Source: an uncultured Olsenella sp.
GTDB lineage: Bacteria > Actinomycetota > Coriobacteriia > Coriobacteriales > Atopobiaceae
NCBI GenBank assembly: GCA_949296375.1
Contig: CASFQX010000132.1
Location: 1 to 37,156 of the forward strand
DNA: 37,156 nt
Direction: 5' to 3'
The first letter of the stretch is position 1. Each line of letters starts with the position of its first letter. The notes below the pieces were generated by a model that had not been told where the DNA came from, ran no database searches, and saw only the letters and a program-made list of their open reading frames with translations. The translations under genes were made by a program, and so were the position numbers. Positions 7,333 to 15,040 of this stretch are shown piece by piece.

Positions 7333-7752
7333 CTAGACCAGCTTGCCCTTGCAGTGGTCGACCATGTGCTGGATCATCTGCGCGGTCCAGCCAATGTAGT
7401 CGCGACGACGGGCCTTGAGCTGGCCGTCGACGAGCTCGTCGAAGGACACCTTGATCTTGGCGAAGCGCGTCACGCGCACGGGCTCCTCACGGGAGAGGCA
7501 GGTCTCCTCGACCTTGGCGCTGCCGAGCGCCATGAGGATCTTGGGGTTGTACATGACGTGCGCGTTGCCGTCGTCATCCTGGTAGGCGACGATGGCCTTG
7601 GTCACGCCGATCTGGTTGGCCGCAAGGCAGACGGCATCGTCAATCGCGGCGAGCGTGTCAACGAGGTCCTGGGCCACGGGGGCATCCTCGGCGGTAGCGG
7701 GCTCGCAGGGCACGGAGAGGACGGCGTCGTCCTTGACCAGCTCCTTGATCAT
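7333..7752 (-). CDS. Peptide deformylase-like protein, catalytic Glu replaced
   Basis: A 139-residue protein of the short peptide-deformylase branch. Motif 1 is CLAANQIG (42-49) and motif 2 is ETCLS (83-87, metal ligand C85). Motif 3 reads QHMVDH (128-133) where active enzymes have QHExDH. Metal ligands C85, H129 and H133 are kept, but the catalytic glutamate is methionine (codon ATG). A single base error cannot turn GAA or GAG into ATG. Activity as a deformylase is therefore doubtful. The start at 7752 has AAGGGA upstream. It heads an operon with the UvrA paralogue. Another deformylase is expected elsewhere in the genome. Confidence 0.8.
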   Translation of the reverse strand: MIKELVKDDAVLSVPCEPATAEDAPVAQDLVDTLAAIDDAVCLAANQIGVTKAIVAYQDDDGNAHVMYNPKILMALGSAKVEETCLSREEPVRVTRFAKIKVSFDELVDGQLKARRRDYIGWTAQMIQHMVDHCKGKLV

Positions 7753-7767
7753 GGGGTTCCCTTCGGG

Positions 7768-7796
7768 TTGAGGTATGCTGCACAGGCAATTATAGC
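7768..7796 (+). promoter_or_regulatory. Candidate promoter of trmL
   Basis: TTGAGG (7768-7773), a 17-nt spacer and TATAGC (7791-7796) lie 32 nt upstream of the trmL start, in the 75-nt gap between divergent genes. Confidence 0.5.
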
Positions 7797-7827
7797 GAGC
7801 CCGCGCTGTCGGCGAGGGGGGACGGAC

Positions 7828-8412
7828 ATGTTCAACGTCGTGCTCGTGGCGCCGGAGATTCCGGCCAACACGGGAAACATCGGCCGCACCTGCGTGGTCA
7901 CGGGATCGCACCTTCACCTCGTGGGCCCGCTCGGCTTCTCGTTGGACGAGAAGAGCCTGCACCGCGCGGGGCTTGGCTATTGGGAGAGCCTGGACGTCAC
8001 GGTCTACGCGGACTGGGACGAGTTTGTCGAGAAGAACGACCTCGCCGCAAGCGACCCGCGACTTCACCTCCTCACCAAGAAAGCGCGGCGCACCTACGCC
8101 GAGGCACGCTACGCCGATGGGGACTTCCTCGTCTTTGGATGCGAGAGCGCGGGGCTTCCCGAGGAGCTGCTCGCCGCACATGCTGATCGCTGCGAGCGAA
8201 TCCCCATGCTGCCGGACGCGGCATCGCTCGAGAACGCGGCTTCGTGGGGCACGCCCGGCGAGAAGGGCGATCACGTCGCCCTTCTCGCTCAGGACGTCTG
8301 CGGCAACTTCGTGAACCCGGAGGACTACCGCATCAGCGCGCTCAACCTCTCGAACGCAGCCGCCGTCGTGCTCTACGAGGCCCTGCGCCAGACCGGCTTC
8401 CCGGGCATGTGA
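7828..8412 (+). CDS. trmL: tRNA (cytidine/uridine-34-2'-O)-methyltransferase
   Basis: A 194-residue SPOUT methyltransferase that 2'-O-methylates the wobble base of some leucine tRNAs using SAM. The family signatures are clear: PEIPANTGNIGRTC near the N terminus, FGCESAGLP in the middle and the knot segment LNLSNAAAVVLYEALRQ near the C terminus. Length is typical. The ATG at 7828 has a GAGGGGGG site. It is divergent from the deformylase-like gene and convergent with the alcohol dehydrogenase, so it is a single-gene unit. Confidence 0.93.
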   Translation: MFNVVLVAPEIPANTGNIGRTCVVTGSHLHLVGPLGFSLDEKSLHRAGLGYWESLDVTVYADWDEFVEKNDLAASDPRLHLLTKKARRTYAEARYADGDFLVFGCESAGLPEELLAAHADRCERIPMLPDAASLENAASWGTPGEKGDHVALLAQDVCGNFVNPEDYRISALNLSNAAAVVLYEALRQTGFPGM

Positions 8413-8420
8413 GGGCGAGA

Positions 8421-8453
8421 GGGTCGGCGCCCGCGGTCGGCGGGCGCCGACCC
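8421..8453. terminator. Bidirectional hairpin between trmL and the alcohol dehydrogenase gene
   Basis: GGGTCGGCGCCCGC (8421-8434) pairs perfectly with 8440-8453 across a 5-nt loop. It lies between two convergent genes. No T-run follows on either strand, so termination would depend on the very strong 14-bp GC stem. Confidence 0.6.
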
Positions 8454-8478
8454 CGGCACGACCGGTCTCGTCGGGTCG

Positions 8479-9654
8479 CTACTTGCACGCCTCCAGGATC
8501 TCGTAGACCTCGTCGGCGTCGAGCACCTTCGGGCACGTGGGGATGATGATCGTGGAGTCGGCGACGGCGCGCAGCATCTCGTCGACGCCGTCGCCCTCGA
8601 TGCCCATCTCGGAGAGCGTGCGCGGCAGGCCGATCTCGGCGATGTAGGCCTCGAGCGCGTCGATGCCGGCCGCAGCGAGCTCGTCCACGGTCTTGCCCTT
8701 GGACTCGATGCCCCAGACCTCGGTCGCGAAGCGCGCGAACTTCTCGGGCGCACCGGCCATCATGTGACGGTACATCGTGGGATGGATGACGGCCAGGCCG
8801 AAGCCGTGGTTGCAGTTTGTGTAGGCGCCAAGCTGGTGCTCGATCATGTGCGCCTGGAAGGCCGTGGCCTTGCCGATCTTGAGGATGCCGTTCTCGGCCA
8901 TGGCGCTCGCCCAGAAGAGCTCGCCGCGCGGACCCAGGTCCTCGGGCGCCGCGATCATCTTGCGCGTGTTCTCGATGATGCAGCGCATGTTGGCCTCGGC
9001 GATGAGGTCGGAGAGGTTGTTGTCGTACGGCGCGCCGAAGTAGGTCTCCATGCTGTGGCTGAGCATGTCAAACGCCCCGGAGAGCGCCTGCCTCATGGGC
9101 GCGGAGAGCGTGTGGGCGGGGTCGAGCACGGCAAAGCTGTGGAAGCTTCCCATCATGCCGTTCTTCTGCTTGGTGGCCTCGTTGGTGATGACCGCGCCGC
9201 AGTTCATCTCGGCGCCCGTGCCGAAGATGGTCACCACGGCGCCGCAGGGGATCCCGGCCCCGGGCTTGGGGAGCTCGTGGTCCTCGAACTCCATGGTCCA
9301 CAGGTCGCGACTCTCCCACGCCTGGACCGAGATGATCTTCACGCAGTCGATCACGCTGCCGCCTCCCACGGCGAGGATGAAGTCGACGTTCTTCTCGCGC
9401 GCGAGCCTCGCGCCCTCCTGGACCTTGGCATAGGTGGGGTTGGGCATGATGCCGTCGAACTCCACCACGTCCTTGCCCGCCTTGGCGAGAAGCTCCATGA
9501 CCTCGTCGTAGACGCCGTTGCGCTTGATGGAGCCGCCGCCGTAGGCGACCATCACGGTCTTGCCGACCTTCTCGAGCTCGCCGGGCAGGCTGCGCGCGAG
9601 GGCGCCCTCGCCGAAGTGAACCGTGGTGGGATAGCTGAAGTCAAAGCTCTGCAT
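8479..9654 (-). CDS. Iron-containing alcohol dehydrogenase (BDH/YqhD-like)
   Basis: A 391-residue group III metal-dependent alcohol dehydrogenase that interconverts aldehydes and alcohols with NAD(P)H. The nucleotide loop is GGGSVID (97-103). Metal ligands fit D196 and H200 (FDMLSH), H269 (HMIEH) and H283 (CNHGFGLAVIHP). The sequence resembles the butanol dehydrogenase/YqhD branch. An upstream in-frame start exists at 9687, but the ATG at 9654 has GGGAGG 5 nt away and gives the usual N terminus. The LysR gene upstream on the same strand is a plausible regulator. Confidence 0.92.
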   Translation of the reverse strand: MQSFDFSYPTTVHFGEGALARSLPGELEKVGKTVMVAYGGGSIKRNGVYDEVMELLAKAGKDVVEFDGIMPNPTYAKVQEGARLAREKNVDFILAVGGGSVIDCVKIISVQAWESRDLWTMEFEDHELPKPGAGIPCGAVVTIFGTGAEMNCGAVITNEATKQKNGMMGSFHSFAVLDPAHTLSAPMRQALSGAFDMLSHSMETYFGAPYDNNLSDLIAEANMRCIIENTRKMIAAPEDLGPRGELFWASAMAENGILKIGKATAFQAHMIEHQLGAYTNCNHGFGLAVIHPTMYRHMMAGAPEKFARFATEVWGIESKGKTVDELAAAGIDALEAYIAEIGLPRTLSEMGIEGDGVDEMLRAVADSTIIIPTCPKVLDADEVYEILEACK

Positions 9655-9750
9655 GGTGCCTCCCTGAGTGGAATCCGGTACCGTCACACCGTACGGCGCA
9701 GGGTGGCCCCTGGGAAGTTCCGCCTTGTTGGAGTCCTATAACGCGGCGGT

Positions 9751-10653
9751 TCAGACCGTCTCTGCCCCCAGCTCCGCACGAACGGCGTCGATGAGGGCCG
9801 CCACGTGGTCGCTCGGATCCGGCGCGTACATGAGCCCGTAGGTGACCGAGCAGTCCCATGTCGTCGGCAGCGTCCTGAGGAGCGGGTGCACGCTCTCCCA
9901 CATCTGGAGGGAGGCGAGAGCGGTCCCCGAGCTCGCGCACTCGTTGAAGACCTCGGCCTTGTACTGCTCGAAGTCGCGAACCTCGATCTGGGGGTGCTCG
10001 CGGCGGACCTCGTCGCGCAGACGGTCGATGTCTTCGTTCCACCCGCGCTGGATGAGCATGAGGGTATGCCCGTGCAGGTCGTCGAGGTCGACGCGGTCGA
10101 GACCCGCGAGGTCGCTCTCCACCGGCACGGCGCAGACGAGCGGCACGCGGGCGAGCGGAAGCCCGGCGCAGCCGCGCTGGCACAGGAACTCGTCGTCGAA
10201 GACGCCGGCCACCACGTCGATGTCCCTGCCGAAGTTGGCGAGTATCTGACGCGAGTTGGCCCGCGTGTTCTCGAAGGTGACCACCTGGATGGCCATGGAG
10301 GGGCACCGTCTGCGCACCCGTTGCCACAGGGAGGAGAGGTGCGTCGCGGGAGTCATGAGGGAGACGCCCACGCGAATCACGCGCCTCTCGCTTCTCTCGG
10401 CGGAGCGTGCGCGCTCCACGGCCTCGTGCGAGTGGCTGATGATGTGGCGGGCGTCCGTCAGGAGGGACTCCCCTGCCTTCGTGAGGGTGAGGCCTCGGTG
10501 CGTGCGGTTGAAGAGCGTAAGGCCGAGACGCGCCTCGAGAAGGTTCATCTGCTTGATGACGGCGGTGGGGGTGATGTAGAGCGCCTGTGCGGCAGCCGAG
10601 AAGCTGCCCGACTCGGCCACCTGCACGAACGTGTCAAGCTGCGGGTTGTACAT
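9751..10653 (-). CDS. LysR-family transcriptional regulator
   Basis: A 300-residue LysR regulator. The N-terminal winged HTH (residues 3-62, with GSFSAAAQALYITPTAVIKQMNLLE as the core, here without the usual gap) is clear. The rest is the ligand-binding domain. The start at 10653 follows GAGGGAG. It is divergent from the Tat flavodoxin gene and lies just upstream of the alcohol dehydrogenase on the same strand, so either or both could be targets. The effector is unknown. Confidence 0.92.
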   Translation of the reverse strand: MYNPQLDTFVQVAESGSFSAAAQALYITPTAVIKQMNLLEARLGLTLFNRTHRGLTLTKAGESLLTDARHIISHSHEAVERARSAERSERRVIRVGVSLMTPATHLSSLWQRVRRRCPSMAIQVVTFENTRANSRQILANFGRDIDVVAGVFDDEFLCQRGCAGLPLARVPLVCAVPVESDLAGLDRVDLDDLHGHTLMLIQRGWNEDIDRLRDEVRREHPQIEVRDFEQYKAEVFNECASSGTALASLQMWESVHPLLRTLPTTWDCSVTYGLMYAPDPSDHVAALIDAVRAELGAETV

Positions 10654-10687
10654 GGGAACTCCCTCGCGTCGGGGACACGAGAAGGTT

Positions 10688-10704
10688 TATACCCAAAGGT
10701 TATA
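10688..10704. promoter_or_regulatory. Candidate LysR operator
   Basis: TATACCCAAAGGTTATA is a near-palindrome (TATAnCC-AAA-GGnTATA) 34 nt upstream of the LysR start, in the gap it shares with the divergent flavodoxin gene. A further GGTTAT lies at 10741-10746. Confidence 0.45.
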
Positions 10705-10848
10705 AGGGTGAATCCGCACGCGCCGGCGTGTGAACCCCGGGGTTATGGGCACCCGACCCATGGAGACTTCTCCCCCTCGGGGGGACCGCATAGGCTGGGA
10801 ACGGACGCGCGCGACACGCGCGAGACGGCATCAAGAGAAGGAGACACC

Positions 10849-11505
10849 ATGAACGTCACGGAAGATAGGTCCCTCACACGTCGCCAGCTCCTGAAGGGGG
10901 CTGCCCTCCTCGCCTCGCTCGTGCCCGCGGGAGCGCTCCTGAACGGCTGTGCTGCCTCCTCGGACGCGAACGACCCCGCCGCGAGCGACGCGGCGACGGA
11001 ACCCGCCTCGTCCCCGGACCCCGGCTCCGTCCTCGTTGCCTTCTACTCAGCCCAGGGGCACACCGAGCGCGTGGCGCAGGCGGCGGCCGACGCGCTCGGG
11101 GCAGACCTGTTTGCCATCACGCCCTCCGAGCCCTACTCGAACGGCGACCTCAACTACAACGACTCCGACAGCCGCGTGAGCCGCGAGCACGAGGACGAGA
11201 GCCTGCGCGCGGCCGAGCTCGAGTGGGTCACGCCCGACGGATGGGACGGCTACGACACGGTACTTCTCGGGTACCCCATCTGGTGGGGCATCGCCGCCTG
11301 GCCCACTGACGGCTTCGTGAGCGGCAACGACTTCTCCGGGAAGACGGTGATCCCGTTCTGCACGTCCGCGAGCTCTCCGATCGGCGAGTCCGGCTCCAAC
11401 CTCGCCGAGCTGGCAGGCACCGGCGACTGGCAGGAGGGGCAGCGCTTCTCGAGCGGCGCGGAGGACGACGAGGTGACCTCCTGGGCCCAGGGGCTCGCGC
11501 TGTAG
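10849..11505 (+). CDS. Flavodoxin domain lipoprotein with Tat signal
   Basis: A 218-residue protein. The N terminus has a twin-arginine motif (TRRQLLK, R11-R12), a hydrophobic stretch and a lipobox LLNGC with the lipidated cysteine at C34. A low-complexity Ala/Ser/Asp linker follows to residue 58. The rest is a flavodoxin fold with the FMN phosphate loop YSAQGHTER (66-74) and the family motif LGYPIWWG. Tat export implies that the protein folds with FMN before export and acts on the outer face of the membrane. The start at 10849 has an AGAAGGAG site. The flavin reductase gene follows 64 nt downstream, suggesting an electron-transfer pair. Confidence 0.88.
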   Translation: MNVTEDRSLTRRQLLKGAALLASLVPAGALLNGCAASSDANDPAASDAATEPASSPDPGSVLVAFYSAQGHTERVAQAAADALGADLFAITPSEPYSNGDLNYNDSDSRVSREHEDESLRAAELEWVTPDGWDGYDTVLLGYPIWWGIAAWPTDGFVSGNDFSGKTVIPFCTSASSPIGESGSNLAELAGTGDWQEGQRFSSGAEDDEVTSWAQGLAL

Positions 11506-11569
11506 GCTTGGCGAGAAGGACCGCGCGCGGCAGGACAGGCCGGCGCGCACGGAGTGATTGGAGACTCAG

Positions 11570-12136
11570 ATGAAGAAGGACCTCGGCGTCCAGCCCGCGC
11601 TCTACCCGATGCCGGTGCTCATGATCGCCACGTACAACGAGGACGAGACCGTCGACGTGATGAACATGGCCTGGGGCGGCGTCTGCGCGCGCGACATGGT
11701 CGCGCTCAACATCAGCCGCGGCCACAGGACCACCAAGAACATCGAGGCGCGCGGCGCCTTCACGCTGAGCGTGGCGGACGTGGCGCACCTCGACGAGTCG
11801 GACTACTTTGGCATCGCGAGCGGCAACAAGGTGGCAGACAAGTTCGAGCGCACCGGCATGACCGCCGTGAGGAGCGAGCGCGTGGACGCCCCGGTGGTAC
11901 AGGAGTACCCAATCACGCTCGAGTGCAGCGTGGTCGAGATGCAGGACCAGCCCTACGGCCTGCGCGTGCTCGGCCGCATCGAGAACGTGGTGGCCGACGA
12001 CGCCGTGCTCGACGAGAGCGGCAGGGTCGACCCCGCCAGGCTGAACGCCTTTGCCTTCGACCAGTTCCAGAGCGGCTACTACGCCATGGGCGAGAAGGTC
12101 GGCCAGGCCTGGGAGAGCGGCAAGCGACTGGCATAG
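11570..12136 (+). CDS. Flavin reductase family protein (FMN-binding split barrel)
   Basis: A 188-residue member of the flavin reductase-like/DIM6-NTAB family, which binds FMN and passes electrons to flavin or to partner proteins. The PALYPMPVLMIATYN opening, the NMAWGGV segment and the ISRGHRTTKNIEARGAFTLSV region are typical. ATG 11570 follows GGAG. A TTG 12 nt upstream is a weaker alternative. It is cotranscribed with the Tat flavodoxin. It has no export signal, so the two products would lie on opposite sides of the membrane. Confidence 0.85.
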   Translation: MKKDLGVQPALYPMPVLMIATYNEDETVDVMNMAWGGVCARDMVALNISRGHRTTKNIEARGAFTLSVADVAHLDESDYFGIASGNKVADKFERTGMTAVRSERVDAPVVQEYPITLECSVVEMQDQPYGLRVLGRIENVVADDAVLDESGRVDPARLNAFAFDQFQSGYYAMGEKVGQAWESGKRLA

Positions 12137-12156
12137 CGCGGCTGGCAGTACAAGGA

Positions 12157-12188
12157 CGCCCGCTCACCGCCTCCCCCGAGAGCGGGCG
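12157..12188. terminator. Hairpin between flavin reductase and SGNH genes
   Basis: CGCCCGCTC (12157-12165) pairs with GAGCGGGCG (12180-12188). It overlaps the SGNH stop codon at 12164-12166 and follows the flavin reductase stop by 20 nt. It fits a shared terminator for two convergent operons, without a U-tract. Confidence 0.45.
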
Positions 12189-13123
12189 CTCGCCTCCGCC
12201 CATGCGTCGTAGGCGTCGTCGCCGCGATGGTCGGGCGCGTCGTAGCGTCCGGCGAGCAGCGAGCCCACGGCGGTGGTGACCTTGCGCGCGCCGGAGACGT
12301 TGAGGTGGTCGCCGGCGTCGCAGCTGTCGGTCGCCCAGTCGATCTCCACGAGGTCGTCGCCCACGTTGAGGTCGACGTAGTCCAGGCCCAGCTCCCGGGC
12401 GACCCGCTCCACCCCGTTGTGTCGCGCCGTGCTCCAGTTCCTGGTGCTCGGCGTGCTCAGGAGCACCAGGCGCGCGCCCTCGCGGTCGCACATCCGCTTG
12501 ATCTCCTCGAGGTAGAGGCGGTTGAGGCGAGGCAGCGCCGCGACCTTGTCGCTCGGCGCCATGTGCCCGGAGGCGTCAGCCGCTCGCGTCCCCCTCCCGG
12601 GTGCGAATCCCTTCTCCTCGTCGGTCCACGTGGCGCGCACGGGGGCGACGAGGTCCTGGACGGTCAGGCTCTTCCAGCGGTCGTGGTACTCGATCGCGGG
12701 CAGCAGGTCGCTGCCGGCGCGCAGGATCGCCTCCCCCGTCGTGAAGGGGCGGAAGAGGCAGTTGGTCTCGAGCACCACCACCCGCGGATCCTGCCCCTCG
12801 AGCGCGCGAGCGAGGAGGGACCGCGTGTAGGGGAGCTTCTGGGCGGCCGTGCCCAGCACGTACGACGTGACGCCCCGCTCGTCCCAGAGCTGCAGCGGCG
12901 ACACGGAGGTGTAGATCTCGGAGTCGCCCAGGAAGAGCACGTCTATGCTGCCCGCGGGCTCGCCGGCCACCCCGTGGGCGCGCTCGTCGTGCTGCCCGAA
13001 CGCCTCCTGGTTGTTCTTGGGCGCGAGCACATGCGAGATGGCGAGGAAGACCGCGACGGTCGCGACCGCTGACAGGGCCACCTTGAGCAGCCCGGTCAGT
13101 ACGTGCGTGATGCGCTTCATCAT
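12164..13123 (-). CDS. Membrane-anchored SGNH/DltD-like protein
   Basis: A 319-residue protein with one N-terminal membrane anchor (residues about 9-33) and an SGNH-hydrolase domain outside the membrane. The nucleophile block is LGDSEIY with S68. The C-terminal catalytic block is DAGDHLN with H273 and D269 or D272. In dlt and alginate-acetylation systems such proteins work with an MBOAT to move an acyl group to the polymer. It is the last gene of the five-gene operon, 33 nt after the MBOAT gene. Two adjacent ATG codons (13123, 13120) are possible starts; the ribosome site is weak, so translation may be coupled. Confidence 0.82.
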   Translation of the reverse strand: MMKRITHVLTGLLKVALSAVATVAVFLAISHVLAPKNNQEAFGQHDERAHGVAGEPAGSIDVLFLGDSEIYTSVSPLQLWDERGVTSYVLGTAAQKLPYTRSLLARALEGQDPRVVVLETNCLFRPFTTGEAILRAGSDLLPAIEYHDRWKSLTVQDLVAPVRATWTDEEKGFAPGRGTRAADASGHMAPSDKVAALPRLNRLYLEEIKRMCDREGARLVLLSTPSTRNWSTARHNGVERVARELGLDYVDLNVGDDLVEIDWATDSCDAGDHLNVSGARKVTTAVGSLLAGRYDAPDHRGDDAYDAWAEASARSRGRR

Positions 13124-13156
13124 GAGACCCCAATCGACGGGACCGCCCCGGCGGCC

Positions 13157-14743
13157 CTAGAACGACGCATACATGGGGTCCACGGGGACGTACCCCGCTC
13201 CGTAGGCCCCAAAGACCACCGTGAGCACGAGCAGCGCGCAGCACGCCGCCCAGCGCGGCACCGCCCCGCGACGCCAGACGGCCTCGACCGGGCGCACCCC
13301 GCGCTCCCTCAGCGCCCCCACGACGAGCAGCGCGACCACGAACGCGGCGACCACGGCAAAGTCGGCCGCGTCCATCCCCGCCGTGAGGGCGGTCCCGTCC
13401 ACGAGCGACTCCGCCCTGAAGCCGAGGGTGGCGCGCCGGAGCAGCCGCAGGCCCTCGAGGGCACCCGACGAGCGGAACAGCAGCTCGCCGGCAATCACCG
13501 CCAGCAGCGTCCTCGCATGCTGGAACGAGCGCCAGAGGGCGCCGTCGCGAGCGACGCCCAGCCGCTCGCAGACGGCCTCCGAGGCGGGGGCCAGGAGGCC
13601 CCCGGCCCAGATGAGGACGAAGTAGTACAGGCCAAAGAGCAGGTACTGCGTCCCGGCGCCGTGCCACAGGCCGTTCGCCAGCCACACGCACAGCAGCGCC
13701 GCGCCGCTCGCCGCCGCCGGCCCCACGCGGTTGCCGAGCACCCTTCGCGCACACGAGGTGAGCCGCTTGACGGGGGCGCTCAGCGAGACGGGGTAGAACA
13801 CGTAGTCCCTGAACCAGGCGCCCAGCGTGACGTGCCAGCGCTGCCAGAACTCGGAGGCGGTGCGCGAGAAGAACGGCTGACGGAAGTTCTCGGGCAGGCT
13901 CACCCCAAAGACACGCCCCATCCCGCACGCGACGTCCATCGTCCCCGAGAAGTCGCAGTAGAGCTGCAGGGTGTAGAGGGCCGCCGCGAGCGCGACCATG
14001 CCGCCGTCATAGGAGCCGGGGTCGTCGAAGACCGTGCGAACGAACAGGTTGAGGCGATTGGCCACCACCATGCGCTTGGCCAACCCCCAGAGCACCCGCA
14101 CGCCCCCCGAGAAGAGGCCCTCCGCCGTGACGGGAGCCCCGGCCCAGAGGGCCGATGCCGTCTGGTCGTAGCGACAGATGGGGCCCTCCATGATCTGGGG
14201 AAAGAACACGAGGTAGAGGGCGAGGCGCGCCAGGTTGCGGTCGGCTCGGACGCTTCCGCGGTAGACGTCCACCAGGTAGGACACCGCCTGAAGCGTGTAG
14301 AACGAGATCCCGATCGGCAGGCCGACCGAGAGGGCGGGGGCAGACGCGCGCCCCAGCGGCGACAGAAGTCCGCAGACGAAGTCCGCGTACTTGAGGACGC
14401 CGAGGACGCCCAGGTTGGCCGCCACGCCCGCCGCGAGCACGAGGCGCATCCGACGCCCCCAGACGCGCCGCGCGCGCCGCCGGTCGACCCCCGGCCGCGC
14501 GAGGTCGGCCGCACGTCGCTCCGCCAGGGCACCGAGCGCGAGCCCCGTCCCCCAGACCGTGACCGTCGAGCCGACCGCGAAGGCGAGGAGCGGACCGCTC
14601 AGCGCCCAGAAGAAGGCGTAGCTCGCTGCCAAGAGCACCGCCCAGCGCGCCCGGCGTGGCACGGCCTGATAGCAGACGACCGTCGCGGGGAGAAGGGCGA
14701 GCAGGAACGTCGCCGAGAAGTACGAGCTCATGTCCGGGTCCAC
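13157..14743 (-). CDS. MBOAT-family O-acyltransferase (AlgI/DltB type)
   Basis: A 528-residue polytopic membrane protein. MBOAT signatures are GISFYTLQAVSYLVDVYRG (146-164), the EFWQRWHVTLGAWFRDY block (298-314, H304) and the catalytic-type histidine H361 in NGLWHGAG. Relatives AlgI, PatA and DltB take an acyl group from a cytoplasmic donor and pass it across the membrane to a polymer. Here the likely donor is the carrier protein encoded 3 nt upstream, and the likely acceptor partner is the SGNH protein. The start is taken as GTG 14743 because of coupling; ATG 14731 is an alternative. Confidence 0.9.
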   Translation of the reverse strand: MDPDMSSYFSATFLLALLPATVVCYQAVPRRARWAVLLAASYAFFWALSGPLLAFAVGSTVTVWGTGLALGALAERRAADLARPGVDRRRARRVWGRRMRLVLAAGVAANLGVLGVLKYADFVCGLLSPLGRASAPALSVGLPIGISFYTLQAVSYLVDVYRGSVRADRNLARLALYLVFFPQIMEGPICRYDQTASALWAGAPVTAEGLFSGGVRVLWGLAKRMVVANRLNLFVRTVFDDPGSYDGGMVALAAALYTLQLYCDFSGTMDVACGMGRVFGVSLPENFRQPFFSRTASEFWQRWHVTLGAWFRDYVFYPVSLSAPVKRLTSCARRVLGNRVGPAAASGAALLCVWLANGLWHGAGTQYLLFGLYYFVLIWAGGLLAPASEAVCERLGVARDGALWRSFQHARTLLAVIAGELLFRSSGALEGLRLLRRATLGFRAESLVDGTALTAGMDAADFAVVAAFVVALLVVGALRERGVRPVEAVWRRGAVPRWAACCALLVLTVVFGAYGAGYVPVDPMYASF

Positions 14744-14746
14744 GGG

Positions 14747-14980
14747 CTAGAGGCCCTGCTCGCGCAGACGGCACACGAGCGACCAGATGCCGTCGAGCGA
14801 GTTGAAGCTCTCGGGCACGATCTCCACGGCAGGCACGACGACGTCGAAGGCGTCCTCGAGCTCTGCGACGAGCGAGATGATGGTCAGCGAGTCGAGCTCG
14901 CGACTGTCCACGAGATCGTTGCGCCCGCGCCAGTCGACGCCCGGCTTGAGCTCGTCAAGAATGTCAAGAATCGTGTCCAT
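14747..14980 (-). CDS. Acyl carrier protein (DltC-like)
   Basis: A 77-residue carrier protein. The 4'-phosphopantetheine site is S31 in ELDSLTII, followed by the acidic helix SLVAELEDAF. Net charge is acidic as expected. ATG 14980 has AAGGGAG 5 nt upstream. An upstream in-frame start at 15016 has no support. It lies between the decarboxylase and the MBOAT genes, so I infer that it holds the amino acid activated by the adenylation enzyme. A phosphopantetheinyl transferase from elsewhere must load it. Confidence 0.9.
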   Translation of the reverse strand: MDTILDILDELKPGVDWRGRNDLVDSRELDSLTIISLVAELEDAFDVVVPAVEIVPESFNSLDGIWSLVCRLREQGL

Positions 14981-15040
14981 GGGTACTCCCTTCCCCCGGC
15001 TCGGCCCGGGGATCATCGTTTCGGGGCGCGCGAGTCCTCC

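Noticed and set aside
5982..7418. A 478-codon plus-strand open frame
   Set aside because: It is antisense to the UvrA paralogue, whose ABC motifs are clear.
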